A DNA stretch of 51,449 bases, from NCBI GenBank assembly GCA_001598975.1, contig BBXU01001540.1, forward strand, positions 1-51,449, in the 5' to 3' direction. The notes beneath the pieces were generated by a model. The model was not told the DNA's origin. It saw nothing but the letters and a program-made list of their open reading frames with translations, and made no database searches. This DNA comes from Parachlorella kessleri. Taxonomy: Eukaryota; Chlorophyta; Trebouxiophyceae; Chlorellales; Chlorellaceae. Below are positions 12,605-24,435 of this stretch, piece after piece. Both the position numbers and the translations under genes were made by a program. Numbering within the stretch: position 1 is the first letter of the stretch; the number at the start of each line of letters is the position of its first letter.

Positions 12605-13779
12605 GCACAACGGAAGCCGCGCCCATCATCGTGGGAGCTTGTTCAGTTCTAGTGGCCAAGCTGACCATGTGGGATTATTGGTTACCCCATCTATTTTAGT
12701 GTTTCATTTTGTTGGGCTAGCTTTACTGACCTGCTCTCTCTGGAGTAACAGGAGTCCGCCATCGTCACAGTGTTGCCACTGCCACTGCCATGTTCTTGCG
12801 TCATATGCCTTTCAAAGCTTTCACAGTGCATCTTACTGTGCGTGATGTCACGCACACAATGCATACCCCCTTTTGTTGTTGAACCCTTGTAACTTGGGGA
12901 GGTGGTGGCTGCTGCCCGCTGCTTGTCAATTCAAAGCTTGTTGCCGTCAGCTATGCAGACTGTAGCTGGCTGGGGTCCAGGGCCCTGCAGTCATCGCTAC
13001 ACCCTGTATCTGGCCCCTTCTTCGATTATTGCCCAGCCATCTGCAACCCTGCACTCCTCCAGACTTCGGCACAGCCAGCTTCTCTCGGGTCAAAGTTGTT
13101 GGCATGACTAAAGATGACCGCTGCGCGCGCAGTTTCAAAGGCCTCCACCAATGCTACCGATGCATCTAGTATGTATGACCGGAACCTTTTCTGGCTCCGA
13201 TTTCGTTCTCTTGTCCTGTACGTATATGTTTGTATCAAGCCTTGCATGCAGCACCCAAAACACTACCATGTGATCCTGCTTACTAGACCATTGTAATTGT
13301 GTAGTGCAGCTATTTCCGTATGATATTGATCATGGAAACGCGACTATGCCTTTGGCGTAGCGTCAAGAGGCCTCCGTCTCAGGTGATTAAGCTCGTGCTG
13401 CTACCATCCTTACAGCGCCAGTGGGTTCTTAGCACTGATACAGAATCCCTGAAGCTCTCTACACCACAGGAAGATGCAAATGCGTGGCTTCGGAGGGCCG
13501 CTTGCTCAGCCTGGCCATCTCAGCCACTGCAGCCAGCTGGCAGTGCGGCAGCGAGACTCTCTGAGGCTGCGGCTAGGCTTATCAACGTCCCACACAAGCC
13601 CGCGCTCCCTAGGTGCGAACTTGATGCTGCCCAGACTGCTGCGCTGCCACTGTTGTTAGCAGTTGCAGTTGGGCAGCCTGGCTCCTGACAAAGTTGTGCA
13701 CACACACGCATGTCGCACAGTGATGCTGCCAGTTCCGCGGTTGCAAAGAAACGCAGCGGCAGCTGCATCTGGTCTGCAG
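12605..13779. other. Intergenic region and possible 5' exons of the polymerase gene
   Basis: A TGTAA at 12888-12892 is a plausible poly(A) signal for the AOX-like gene. Open frames at 13320-13688 and 13663-13899 are compositionally similar to the following Gln/Ala-rich exon and may contain the polymerase initiator exon. I could not establish a start. Confidence 0.45.
12888..12892 (+). terminator. Candidate TGTAA poly(A) signal of the AOX-like gene
   Basis: TGTAA is the usual green-algal poly(A) hexamer substitute. It lies about 285 nt after the stop, which is long but acceptable. Confidence 0.35.
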
Positions 13780-16700
13780 GTCTGCCGGTTCATCTCGGTG
13801 GGCAACTTTTGGGGCAGCTCCTGGCTCCACCCTTGCCTCTGGTCAATCTGCTCAGGCTCCGCTTCCCTTGGCCCTGCCTTCAAGCAACAACCAGCCTGAT
13901 GCTGCTCATCATGGTTCGCCAGGGAAGCTTCCAGTGGAAATGCGTCCTTCCCAGCATAAGGCAGCTGCAGCGCCAGCAGAAACAGTAGGAAGGCCGCCAC
14001 AAACCGAGCCTGGCGGTCACATGAGCCTTGCTACGGTCACTAGTCATCAAGGTGGGCTGGACATAGGTGACCTTCCCACCCAAGCATACCCGCATGGGGA
14101 GGCCCGATCAACTGCTGACGTCACCTCAGCGCTTCCCCAGCAGCTGCCGCCACAACAGCTGCTGCAGCCACCACCACAGCTTGGCTATGGCAGCTCACTT
14201 GTAGCCGCCCCTGCAGCCCAGCCACAAGCCACCAACAGCTGCAGGGAGGTAGACACGCACCAACCTCAGTGTGCCCCTCCCCATAGAGATGCTGGCGACA
14301 TCCTCGTGCTGCTGACTCAGCCTCATCCGCAGCAGGGTGGTGTGCCCAGCTCTGGCAGCGCCGCAGCTGGCCGCCGGCTACAGGAGACTGGCTCACAGCT
14401 GCCAAGCGCAGCCCCAATGGAAGCACTAACCGGGTGCCATGAGGCTCCATTGGGGCACCCTGCACTAAAGCGCCACCCAGGGCCGCACGCGCCTCTCCAG
14501 ATGGCCACACAACGTTCACTTCAGGTCGCTGCCCAGCCTTTGTTGCAGCCCAAGCACGAGCACCAGCAGCAAATCCAAGGTCGTCACCCCAACGGGTGGC
14601 AGGGTGCAAGCCAGGGATATGACCCGGGACATGCTGACTTCTATGCCACCCACGCCACACAGGAGGAGCAGCCATACGTCCAAGGGCAGCAGCTGCACAG
14701 TCGCCAAGACAAGCAAAAGCGGCTGGCAGCTCGCCAGGGCTGCGACCCACCTGCCCATCAGTCTTCTGTAGGCCTGTGCGCAGGTGGCGCAGCACCTGTT
14801 CAGCCTGTATCATGCCTCAGCTTGCTACAGCGCCAGCCTGCTGCGATAGCACAGCGCGCTGTGCAGGGTCTTCCGCAGCATGGTCAGTCTGCCTTCAGCG
14901 AGGGAGGGCACCAGTATTATCCAGCAGCGCATCCACAACCGCAGCAGCCAGCGGGTGTGCAGGCTCAGCCTGAGCAGCCGCAGAAGACGGCGCAGCAGCC
15001 CGCACCGCCACCGCAGTTTGTCAAGGTTTCAGGCCTTGTGCAGCCGCCCTGGGAAGCAGCAGCAGAAGGCCACCAACAGCAGCCACACCGGCATGGCTGG
15101 CAACACCCAGAGCAGCAGCAGCAGCAGCAGCAAGGGAATCGCACACGAGCAGAGCGACCTCAGCAGCAGCAGCAGACAATGGCGCATGTCCAGCACCAAG
15201 TGGGAATGGCTGCAGGCCCTGCAGCAGGTGCCGGCCAGGCTCCAAGGAGAGCCAGCAAGCAGGCAGTCCTGCTCAGCACAAGCAAGTTTACAGCCCCGCC
15301 TCCTGACCCGCCGCCAGGTACTCACCGATAATGTGCACTAGCCGTTGCAGTGCTGGACTTGCCGGCTGACTAACTCTTACTGCGCCTGTCTGTATCAAAC
15401 CCCATCACGAGATACACAATGCTGCATTTCAGAACTGGCAGGCTGTGGCATTGCCTGTAAGCTTGTAGTGACATTGGTTGCTCTCTCCTTACCTCTTGTC
15501 TGTATGCCTGAGACCTTTTCTCTCGTGGATGCAGCGTCAGCGTGGCAGAAGCCCAAAGCTCTACAGGTTGTGAATGCCAAGCCTGACAGAAGCAGGATGG
15601 TACAGAAACGACCCGCCAGCACCTTGACGGGCGACTCTGGGAAGCTCTCATATGACAGCTCAGCCGCAGCTGCTGCTCCTGCCCCAGGCGGGAGTGGCAG
15701 AGGTGGTGGCACTGCCGCAGCCGGGGCGTCACCGGCGGCTGGGGCAACAGGAGGTAGCAACAAAGATGGAGCCAAGAAGAAAGGCAGCAAGCCTCGTCCC
15801 AAGGTGCCCGCCAGCAAGGCTGCTGCTGTGCCAGCTGGCACTGCAGCTCCCATGGCGGCTGATGATAGCTTCTTGGCAGCAGACGGTAGTGACGACGAGT
15901 TTGAGCGGCCACAGCAGCGAGGCTTGAAACACAGCGCTGCACCTGGCACCACCGTTCCAGCAGCGAAGGCTCAGCTGGGCCAGAAGGGTGGAGCTAGGAA
16001 GGCCAGCAACAAGGCTGGTAGCGGCGGTGTCGACCCAGCCAAGGGGGCAGGAGATAAGCCCAAGAAAGGCCGCACCAAGCCACAGCAGCCCAGCAAGGAC
16101 AAGGGCACCCCAGCTCCTCAGCAGCTCCCGCCGCAGCAGGACGCAGAGACGAGCGGCAGGAAAAAAGCACGGAAGTCGTCCAAGGCTGGGCCAGCAGCTG
16201 GAGTGGCAGACGCTCAGGGCTCTGAGGAACTGAAGTTTCTGGCGACAGGGGCTGTGGAGGCTTGCTCCACGCTGGGATTTCAGCGCTTTGCTGCAGAAAT
16301 GGACAGCATTCCTTCCTGCAGGCAAGTCCACCAGGTTAGCTGTGCAGGCGGAGTGCTACGTGGCAGGCAACGCACGGGACTCTGGGGATGTGGTGTTTTA
16401 TGCATTGGAATGCAGCTCCGGCTGCAGTCAGTCGATGCCTACTTCCAATGTTGCTGACGCCACCAAACTGCCTGCCGTGCAGCATTGGTATGCTTCTTGT
16501 GGACGCCACCGGCACCCAATTCTTTTCCAGCCTGGAGCCTCTCACCAAGGAGCAACTGCAGCGCATCAAGGCCCTGCAAGGTAGGCATGCCCGGACAAGG
16601 CACCATATTGATTCATCCTTCTGCATGGTAAGCAGGTGCAGCGCATGAAGGCCCTGCAAGGTGGAGATGCACGCTTGTATGGTCAATGCTGTACCCTAAC

Positions 16701-19700
16701 ATGATGCAACTGCAGAGCACGAAGAACCTTCTAGATGGGCACTTCATGCCAGGCGCCAGGGCCCTATTGCTGCTTGCTGCATGTGCAGCTTGGAGCAGCA
16801 GCACATACTTGTCTGTCTGCCTTTGATGTCGGCCTCGTGGAGTCAGCTGTGCGTACTGCATTAGCAAAGGGTTCACGGTAGTTTCTCATGCGCCTAGTTG
16901 CTTGGCTGTGTCTGCCGTAGATAGCCATGGCACTCGATGGCGCCTTCAGGTGGAGGAATAGCCCGCAAGAAAAAGAAGGCTGGCGATGCTGCTGAAGAAG
17001 AGCCAGCACCTGCACCAGCCACAAACACAGACGACCCAGCAGCCAGCACCGCGGCGGCGCCCTCTGGCGCCCAGCCAGTCGCGCTGTGCCTGCTGCCCAT
17101 CCACCTCAGCGAGGCGGAGGGCGCCGGGCAGCCGGGGCAGACAATCTACTATATCCCGCTGGCTGTGGGCGCCTGGGGCGGCGGGCAACCAGTAACCGAT
17201 GATATGGCCTGCCGAGGGAGGGAGCTTGTGGGCCAGCTGCTGTCCAACCAGCTGCCGGTGGTATGCTTCAACATGCAGGGTGGGTTGCGGCTGGGGAGAG
17301 GCGGTATGATCTTGACAGCCAGCATTAGGTTGGTGGTGCAGCGGGGCAGACAACGGGTGCTACTCATGGTTGCAAATGTGTGCGCTCGCCCGGAATCATG
17401 GAACGGTCACGGGATAGTTCGCTGTTAAAGAGGATAGACTAGGTGCATTCAGGGTTGCCAACTCCGTGCATGTCATCACAGGTGTGCTCCGGGCTCTGCA
17501 TAGCCTGGGCTTGGCGGTACCGCCGCCCCAGCGGCTGTCGCTTATCGACCCCCGCCTGCTGGCATGGCTGGCGGAGCCGCAGCTGGTGCAGCGCGCGGAA
17601 AAGGAGCTGGAAGACTATGGGCTGCAGGTGGGTGGTAGTGCTTTGCAGGTCTGTTTGCTGTTCTCTTGCAGAGCATTCTAGGGCGTGTCTCGGATCCTCT
17701 CCTGCTACGATGATGTGTAACCAGATGGGGGTCCTGGTTTGTGCGAACTTCCGCAGCACCTCTGCAGACAGCAAGACCCCAGGGATCCCTGTGAGAGTGG
17801 AGCTGCGTTACTGTGTTAGTGTGGCCGTAAGCTGCACCCATTTTGCCTGAAACAATGCACATCCTTGAGCTGAGCAAGGGGTATGGAGCCTGCTGCCCAG
17901 CAAGGTCTATTGCAACCGGGCAGGGTGCACTGGGTAGGGCCTAGCTCAACACCATTCCCACTGAAGACAGCTAGAAAGGCTCGCCTGCTGGGCTGCCTGA
18001 CCTCCCTTGCTTGGTGCCTGGGCGCAGGAGTTGCTAGCGCGCCACTTGCCAGGAAATGCGCTGCAGCTGCAAGCAGCAGGCGGTCTGGCAGCCGACCCCC
18101 TGTCCCGCATGAGGGCAGCGCTCACAGCGGCCATGCGGCTGGGGGAGCACCTCCATGGCCGCCTGCTGCCTGCCATGCCCTTTGACACCATCCAGCGCGA
18201 GATGCAGGTTAGCCTTGTGTTTCTCCAAGTAATAGCACTGCTTGACCTGCAATGTGTTGATGCACCTCCATGGTCGCAGCCTGCCTGTTCTAATGCAGTC
18301 AATTCTAGTGCAACTTACCAGGGGAGATGTTGGTAAGACTCACCGGTTGCCAAGTATTTGGCCATAACCATGTAGCTTCACTACCTGGCTGTTGGGAAGC
18401 TGAGCTAGGCATTATGGAACGGTGTTTTAGTAGGACAGCCCTTGCAAAACACGCGCTGCCTATGGTGGCTTTGCCAGGGTCCATTCATTCAGGCATGGCT
18501 GCTCGAAAATGCCAAACAACCCCCAACTTAACCCAGCAAGCTGTGTAACACACACCTGCAGTGTGCCCGCAATTTTAGGGCGCATTGGTGGCTTCTCAAC
18601 GGCTGAAAAGTAAGACGTGGGTTGTGGGGATTCTGCATCACTTTGTGCCGACCTCTGCGGCAAAGTCAAACATCCCAATGTTGCCTGCAGGTGTCTGCCA
18701 TGTTGGCTGAGATGGGCACCGTGGGGCTGGGCCTGGACCCATGGATGCTGCTGCAGCACGGCCAGGTGGCTCGGGGTCACCTGAAGCGCATAGAGCAGGA
18801 GGTGAGCAGGTTGCTCTCACAGTCTGCTAATGTTGTATGCACATACCTTGCTAAGGGGACAGTGTGGCTTGCTTACCTGCCTTGCTCAACCAGCGACCAG
18901 TGAGCACTATTTGCAACCTCGAGGTAATAGTATAAGGTGGGCTCAAACCGCTGGCTTTTGACCCCGTGAGGGCGCCGGCATGACCCGCCCCTTCACCACC
19001 TGCAGGCAGCCAAGCTTGCAGGGCGGGAGTTCAACCTGAGCAGCGCCTCCCAGATTGCTGATGTGCTCTACAACACTCTGGGCCTGCCGGCACCCACCGC
19101 GCATGGCAGGTGCGCAGTGCGCTTGGCCGGGCAGCTGAAGGGTTTCAGCGAGGGCAGATGGCGCGTACCAGTGCCGGACGTCGCCATGCATGCAGCGTTT
19201 GCGCCATAAAATAGTGGGATTGCAATGTCTTGTGCATGCTTTTCTTTTAGGGTGGTAGGTTGCATGGGCGTTGGTTGGTTAAGGCGCTGCCATTCTATTT
19301 TTATTTGGGCTATATCCAGCAAGCTCAACTCGACAGTCATCACCACATCAAAGCACCACAACCACAACAAGCATTTTCACTACGAAATTGTCCTTTCCAT
19401 GAAGCACTCAACATCTGCAGCCCCAGTGCTCCCTTGCTTGCAGGGGGTCCGCCAAAACCCACCTGCCCACCGACGAAGCAGCGCTGGCGCAGCTCAAGCC
19501 GCTGAGCCCGCTGCCAGGGCTGATACTGGAGTACCGCGCACTGCAGGTGAGCAAGGATCAGACTGGTGAGCTTCTGCCATCTGCCCCCAGCCTGGTCGGC
19601 TGTAGGATGCTCGCTTGTGACCTCAGGTGGGCTGCACTCTGGAAAGTGGGACGCCATGGTGGCCGCTGGTACTTGGCATGGCGGAGCTATGTTCAGTGGC

Positions 19701-22700
19701 TGTGTTCCAAGCGGCGTGCGATGTGCTGTTCTGAGATGCATGGGCACTCTGATGCCCGCCTGCCGGAATTGCGGGGCGAGTGCTGGGAACCTTAGAGGAC
19801 AAGTCAAAACTTGAAATGTTGGCCTGCTCCGTGCAGAACTTCCTGTCCAAATGGGTGGATGCGGACTGGGTGCGGCAGGCCACAGGCGGCTGGCCCACGG
19901 CTGAGGCCAGGCTGGCAGCCCTAGGGGACTGGCCCCGGGTGGGGCAGCTTGGGAGCCAAATTGCACACCACCATCAGCAGTTTGTGTGCAGGGTGCAGTA
20001 TGCACACGCACCTATTGGTTATCCTGCTGAACCTGTAGACCTGCTGACACCTGGTAGTCTCCCAGGGACTGGATAGGTCTGGCAAAGAGAGCATGTTCCT
20101 TATCGCTGATGTACCTTCAGCGCACACGCTCAAAACCACTTTGCTAACCCAAGGCAGAAGCTAACTGCACCTGCAGGTGCGTTGCAGCTGGAACCAGACG
20201 GCCACCGCCACTGGGAGACTCAGCAGCAGCACACCCAACCTGCAGGTGTGTGAGTACATCTCTACATCATGTCCATGCGCTGGATGCCCATGGCTCAGAG
20301 TATGCCAGCTACTCTATTGATATCTTACCGCCACAGGTTTGTGAACTTCACCCCTGTCCTGAATCGGAGCATGTGCGGTAGGGAGGAAGGGGCACGGATC
20401 AGATGACCAGTTCTTGCTGGGTGTTTGCCTAGCTTTAGCGCACATAAACACTGCCCCTAGTATTCCTTGTGAGTTCTGCCTGGCCTTTTTATTGACGCCT
20501 TTTGCAGGCCATGGTCAAGCACCAGCTGTCGACCCAGGCTGTCGACCCATGCTGGTGCTTGCACCCTGCACATGTTACCTGCCCTTCTCCTCCCCGGACG
20601 GGCAGCCTGGCCAAGTACTGACTTAACATAGTTTAGTGCAATAGCAAGCCACCCGGTGTCGCCGTGGTACCTCAACAAGGACGGAAACCATGCTGTGCCA
20701 ATAGGATTTCTACTCCCCGCAGGCAGTGACCAAATACCAGCTGGAAACCACGGGGCAGGAGCAGACTATCAATGTTCGAGACGCATTTGTGGCCTCGCAC
20801 GGCTGCATGCTGCTGGCCGCAGATTACTCGCAGGTGGGCAAAAGCATCAGTGGTTGACAGTCTGGGCATGCTGCGTTGCATGAACACATCATCTGCGCAG
20901 GGATTGGTCTATACCCTGTGAAATTTGTGTCCTGCCATTCTAACTCAGTAAACACCTGCCAAAGCAAGCTGTGCTCCCTACCCTGGGCCGTAGGGGGTTC
21001 TGGATTAAATCATGGCAAAGTGGTGCAGGGTTGCTTGAAAGAATGGGTTGATTGTATGCAGGTAGAGCTGCGTGTGCTAGCCCACCTGAGCGGCGATGCT
21101 GAGCTGATCCGCCTGCTGCGGCAGGCTGGCGCGGCAGGAGATGCATTCCAGCTCATTGCCAGCATGTGGCTAGGCTCAGGTGGGGCATCGATATAATGGC
21201 CACAGATTGGCAAGGCTTTTCCTCCATCTTCACTGTCATACCTCACTTGTCTATGTCGTGTGTGGCCTTGTGTAGCTTTCTGGGCAAAAGGCCCCTGGCA
21301 AGGAGGGACTTGCCAACAGGGCAATAAGTCCTGACCAATGGAGCCCTACATCCCATTCAGAAGGGTGCGTACGTCCTTGCAGGCAGTGTTGGTGCTGTGA
21401 GCAAGCAGGATCGTGAGAAAGCCAAGCGGGTGTGCTACGGTATCATGTGAGTCGCAGCCTGTCCAAATACATATGTGCCCTGCCTGGACCTTCCATTTGC
21501 GTTCTAAGCTTTGCTAGTATAAAGCTCACGGCCTGCGCACTGGCATGAGGTTTTTGTTCCATCACGACAGTGTTTCATCGTGAAATCATAATGTTGCTCT
21601 GGTACGGGTGCATCTGCCTGGTTGACACTCACCCGCCCGGCCCTTGCTTCCTGCTCAGATACGGCCTGACGGCATGGGGCTTGGCGCAGCAGCAAGGCAC
21701 CAACCTGACCAAGAGCTCCGCGCAGGTAGGCCAAGGGTGTGCATGCCTCACAGACCGAACCTGTCCAGGGCGTGTCGCTGCCTGCTTGAATCTACCACAG
21801 CGTGCCAGCTGTGACCCTCTGGCCAGCATGCACCATCACTATCCATGTCTGCAGGCGCTCATCAACTCCTTCCTCGACAGTTTCCCGGGCGTGAGGTCCT
21901 ACCTGGAGCAGGTCAAAGCTGCAGCCAGGCAGGAGGGCTGCGTGCGCACGCTGGCGGGCCGGACGCGGCCCATCAAAGGCCTCACCGCCTCAGACAACAG
22001 GTGAGTGAGCTTGGGGCAGGCAAAGTGGCGGGGGACCACGACTTGAGGCAATTGGCAGGCCGCATCAGGCCCTCAAGGACTGAGTGTTTCAGGCAAGGAA
22101 GTGAGCGTACCAAAGGACAATACAGGTGAGGACCTACATGAATTAAGCAGTAACCAGGCAGGAGGCTGCTGAAAGCAACTGGCACACACGAGGTGGCTAG
22201 GGGCACAACCAGCTGATAGGCATTGCACGGGCCTGGCGCAAGCTACCTTGGGTGTGTCCTGCAGGGCGCGGGCGGAGGCTGAGCGCAAGGCGGTGAATAC
22301 CACGGTCCAAGGCTCTGCTGCCGACATCATGAAGGCCGCCATGGTGGGCTGGGCGGCCTGGCACGAAGCACAGGTGAGCAAGGCAACAGAAAGGAAGGTG
22401 GGAGGCTCGATAAATGACCAGTGACATGTAGGCCAGAGCCTGCTGGGTTGTGGTTAGGATATGTGGTCTGCCTCCCGCCACGATAAAGGCGGCCATGGTG
22501 GGCCCAGCGACTTGGAAGGACGTATAGAGGGGCAGACAGGACACAGGATAACACGGAGACTTTGTGTGTTGGTGTCCTGCCATTGTACCTGATGCCTAAT
22601 GCCAACGTTGCGTTCCCTGCGTTTCATAGGCAGCGCTGCATCATAAATAGCAGGCATAGAGGCCACGGAAAGATACCCCATAAGAGATATGGCGGAGAAC

Positions 22701-23269
22701 GTGCAGGGCCGGCCCCCTGTGAGTCTGGTGGGTCAGATCCATGATGAGCTCATCTTTGAGGTTGACACCTCCCAATTGTCGGTGGAGCATGTGGCCCAGG
22801 TGCGCATGCTTGCTGTAGATGCAGCTGGAAGCCCTATAGAGCCGGGGGCACCAGGGCTATCTGGAGTGGAAACCTCATGGTTGTCAAATACACTGGAAGT
22901 GGTGGTTTGGCCGAGGCTAGGCCTGCCAGCCCTTCATCACTGTGCTAACTCGACTGCAGAGTAGCATGAAAGAAAGTATTGAACTATAAGCAGTGCTGCT
23001 TGGCATGCATGGCCCAGGTTAGGTGTCAGCCCAAAATACCTATGTCAACATCTTCAAAGTGTATGGTAGCTATCATGCAGGCAGTGCGTGATGTCATGGA
23101 GGGGGTAATCCCGCTGGCGGTGCCGCTCATAGTCAATATCAAGGCGGGAGAGCGCTGGGGCTCCATGCAGACAGTGGCGCCAACGCCACCCCAAGATATG
23201 CCGCCGCTGCAGCAGCAGCACCAGCAGCAACAACAGGAACAACGAGAGAGGCAGCAGCAGGAGTGGTAG
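13780..23269 (+). CDS. Family-A DNA polymerase, POLQ/POLN type, with long disordered N-terminus
   Basis: The C-terminal half is a family-A polymerase of the theta/nu group. Visible blocks are WNQTATATGRLSSSTPNLQ; motif A LLAADYSQVELRVLAHLSGD (exons 20723-20833 and 21062 on); motif B with REKAKRV then CYGIIYG across an intron near 21447/21659; NTTVQGSAADIMKAAM near 22290-22340; motif C GQIHDELIFEV near 22730; and a KAGERWG end. The catalytic Asp, Lys, Tyr, Asp and Glu are present, so it should be active in DNA repair or translesion synthesis. Before the domain come a Gln/Pro/Ala-rich exon ending at 15317 and a Lys-rich exon from 15535; these join in frame. No SF2 helicase is present, unlike full-length POLQ. 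The true ATG is unresolved (reading is open upstream of 13780). The splice entering the motif C exon near 22685 was not resolved, so a small exon may be missing. Confidence 0.85.
15109..15135 (+). repeat. CAG trinucleotide run (coding polyGln)
   Basis: About eight tandem CAG codons in the disordered N-terminal exon of the polymerase. The surrounding 13.9-15.3 kb is CAG/CAA-rich throughout. Confidence 0.85.
22478..22520 (+). repeat. Degenerate partial copy of a polymerase exon inside the next intron
   Basis: The stretch around CGATAAAGGCGGCCATGGTG resembles the exon segment at about 22322-22362 (CATCATGAAGGCCGCCATGG), sharing roughly three quarters of bases over about 40 nt by eye. Its frame carries changes, and it has no matching splice sites, so it reads as a decayed local duplication. 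Confidence 0.5.
23205..23266 (+). repeat. CAG/CAA-rich coding run (polyGln C-terminal tail)
   Basis: The last 25 or so codons of the polymerase are mostly Gln (CAG/CAA) with Arg and Glu, placed after the KAGERWG end of the polymerase fold. The tail is an addition absent from typical family members and ends QQQEW. Confidence 0.8.
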
Positions 23270-24435
23270 CCGGCCACTGCCTCTGGGTTTGACACCATTT
23301 AGAATGGCAGCCGTGTAATGCAGGGACTGCGGGGCTACGTGTCGCAAGTGGCGGTACCGTGCAGGGACAGGGACAGCAGAAGCAGCCTGACGAACAATAG
23401 TAGCAGCAACAGCGGCAGGAGAGGAAGCTGCTCTTACCTATTGCTCTTACACTTGCCAGCAGCGCCACAGGCGCCTGATGTGTAGGGAGGTCCCAGGAAG
23501 GGCTGGGATGTAAAGATATAGCAGATAGCCAACCCGCAAGACAACATTTATACTCTTTTGACGCTGGCGGGGGCAAGGAGGCTTGTGATGGAGGCTCATC
23601 AACGTAGTACAGGCTTGGGATGCTTACAGCATGTGGCAAAATACTAGCCAGTGCAGCCAGGAGCAAGGTCTGTAACATTATAAGTGACACATTCACTGGT
23701 GGTCGTTCCAGTTTTCATCAATGTCTCTTTGAAAGCTGCGCCAAAGTTGCCTACAGTGAACAAGTTGGGCTGACAGTCAACGTTTGTCAAGGCAGGAAGC
23801 AGTGAGGTGTACTTGGGATCTGACGGTGCTGGATGCAAGGCAAGCTTTGGCAGATTCCCTGCGTATATCTTTTCTTTGACTGCTATGATGCTGGGCTTTT
23901 CATCAGTCTGCCGTCCATCAAAGTGTTGGCCCTTTGTGAGGTGGCATGAGCTGGGTCCATATTCTCACTGGTCGCGGGCTCACGAGTCACGACAACCCTT
24001 GCAGGCTGGAATTCAGTTCACTGCGTCTTGCTGCAGCCAGGTGCGGACGATAAGCCAGTCCCTCGCAGCCTGCAATTCTCGTAGTACCTTACTACCCTGC
24101 CAACCAAGACTGCCTTCAACGACCCAAGGCAGACCCAGCATCATAAACGGCTGAATTCCTGACAAGCCACAGGAACACAGAGCACAGCCCCAAGGGTCCG
24201 TGAGCTTTTGATCAGGATTTGAGGTTGCCGTGGAGCAGTACGCTAAAGGACAGAACAGCAAGTGCAGCACGCTAATCTTGTGCATCAGAGGTAAAGTAAC
24301 ATCTAAGGACAACCATTGCCCAAGATCTTGCCCCCTTACTATATTTTGTATAGGGTGCCCTGCCCAAGGGTTGGGGCAGGACCTCTGTTGCACCTCTTCC
24401 TGGCATCGCTTATATGCGTTGATACGCCCAACAAC
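23270..24435. other. Intergenic region
   Basis: Contains the TGTAA at 23314-23318, 45 nt after the polymerase stop, then about 1.1 kb with no convincing exon on either strand. A 126-codon - strand frame at 24013-24393 has no recognisable motif and no splice context. Confidence 0.6.
23314..23318 (+). terminator. TGTAA poly(A) signal of the polymerase gene
   Basis: TGTAA lies 45 nt downstream of the TAG at 23267-23269, an appropriate distance for green-algal 3' ends. Confidence 0.55.

Noticed and set aside
14121..14813. 230-codon - strand frame
   Set aside because: Antisense of the Gln/Pro-rich polymerase exon; CAG-rich DNA leaves all frames open and this one has no motif.
24013..24393. - strand 126-codon frame as a gene between polymerase and MIC60
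   Set aside because: No recognised domain, no splice context and no start or 3' signal; cannot be supported.
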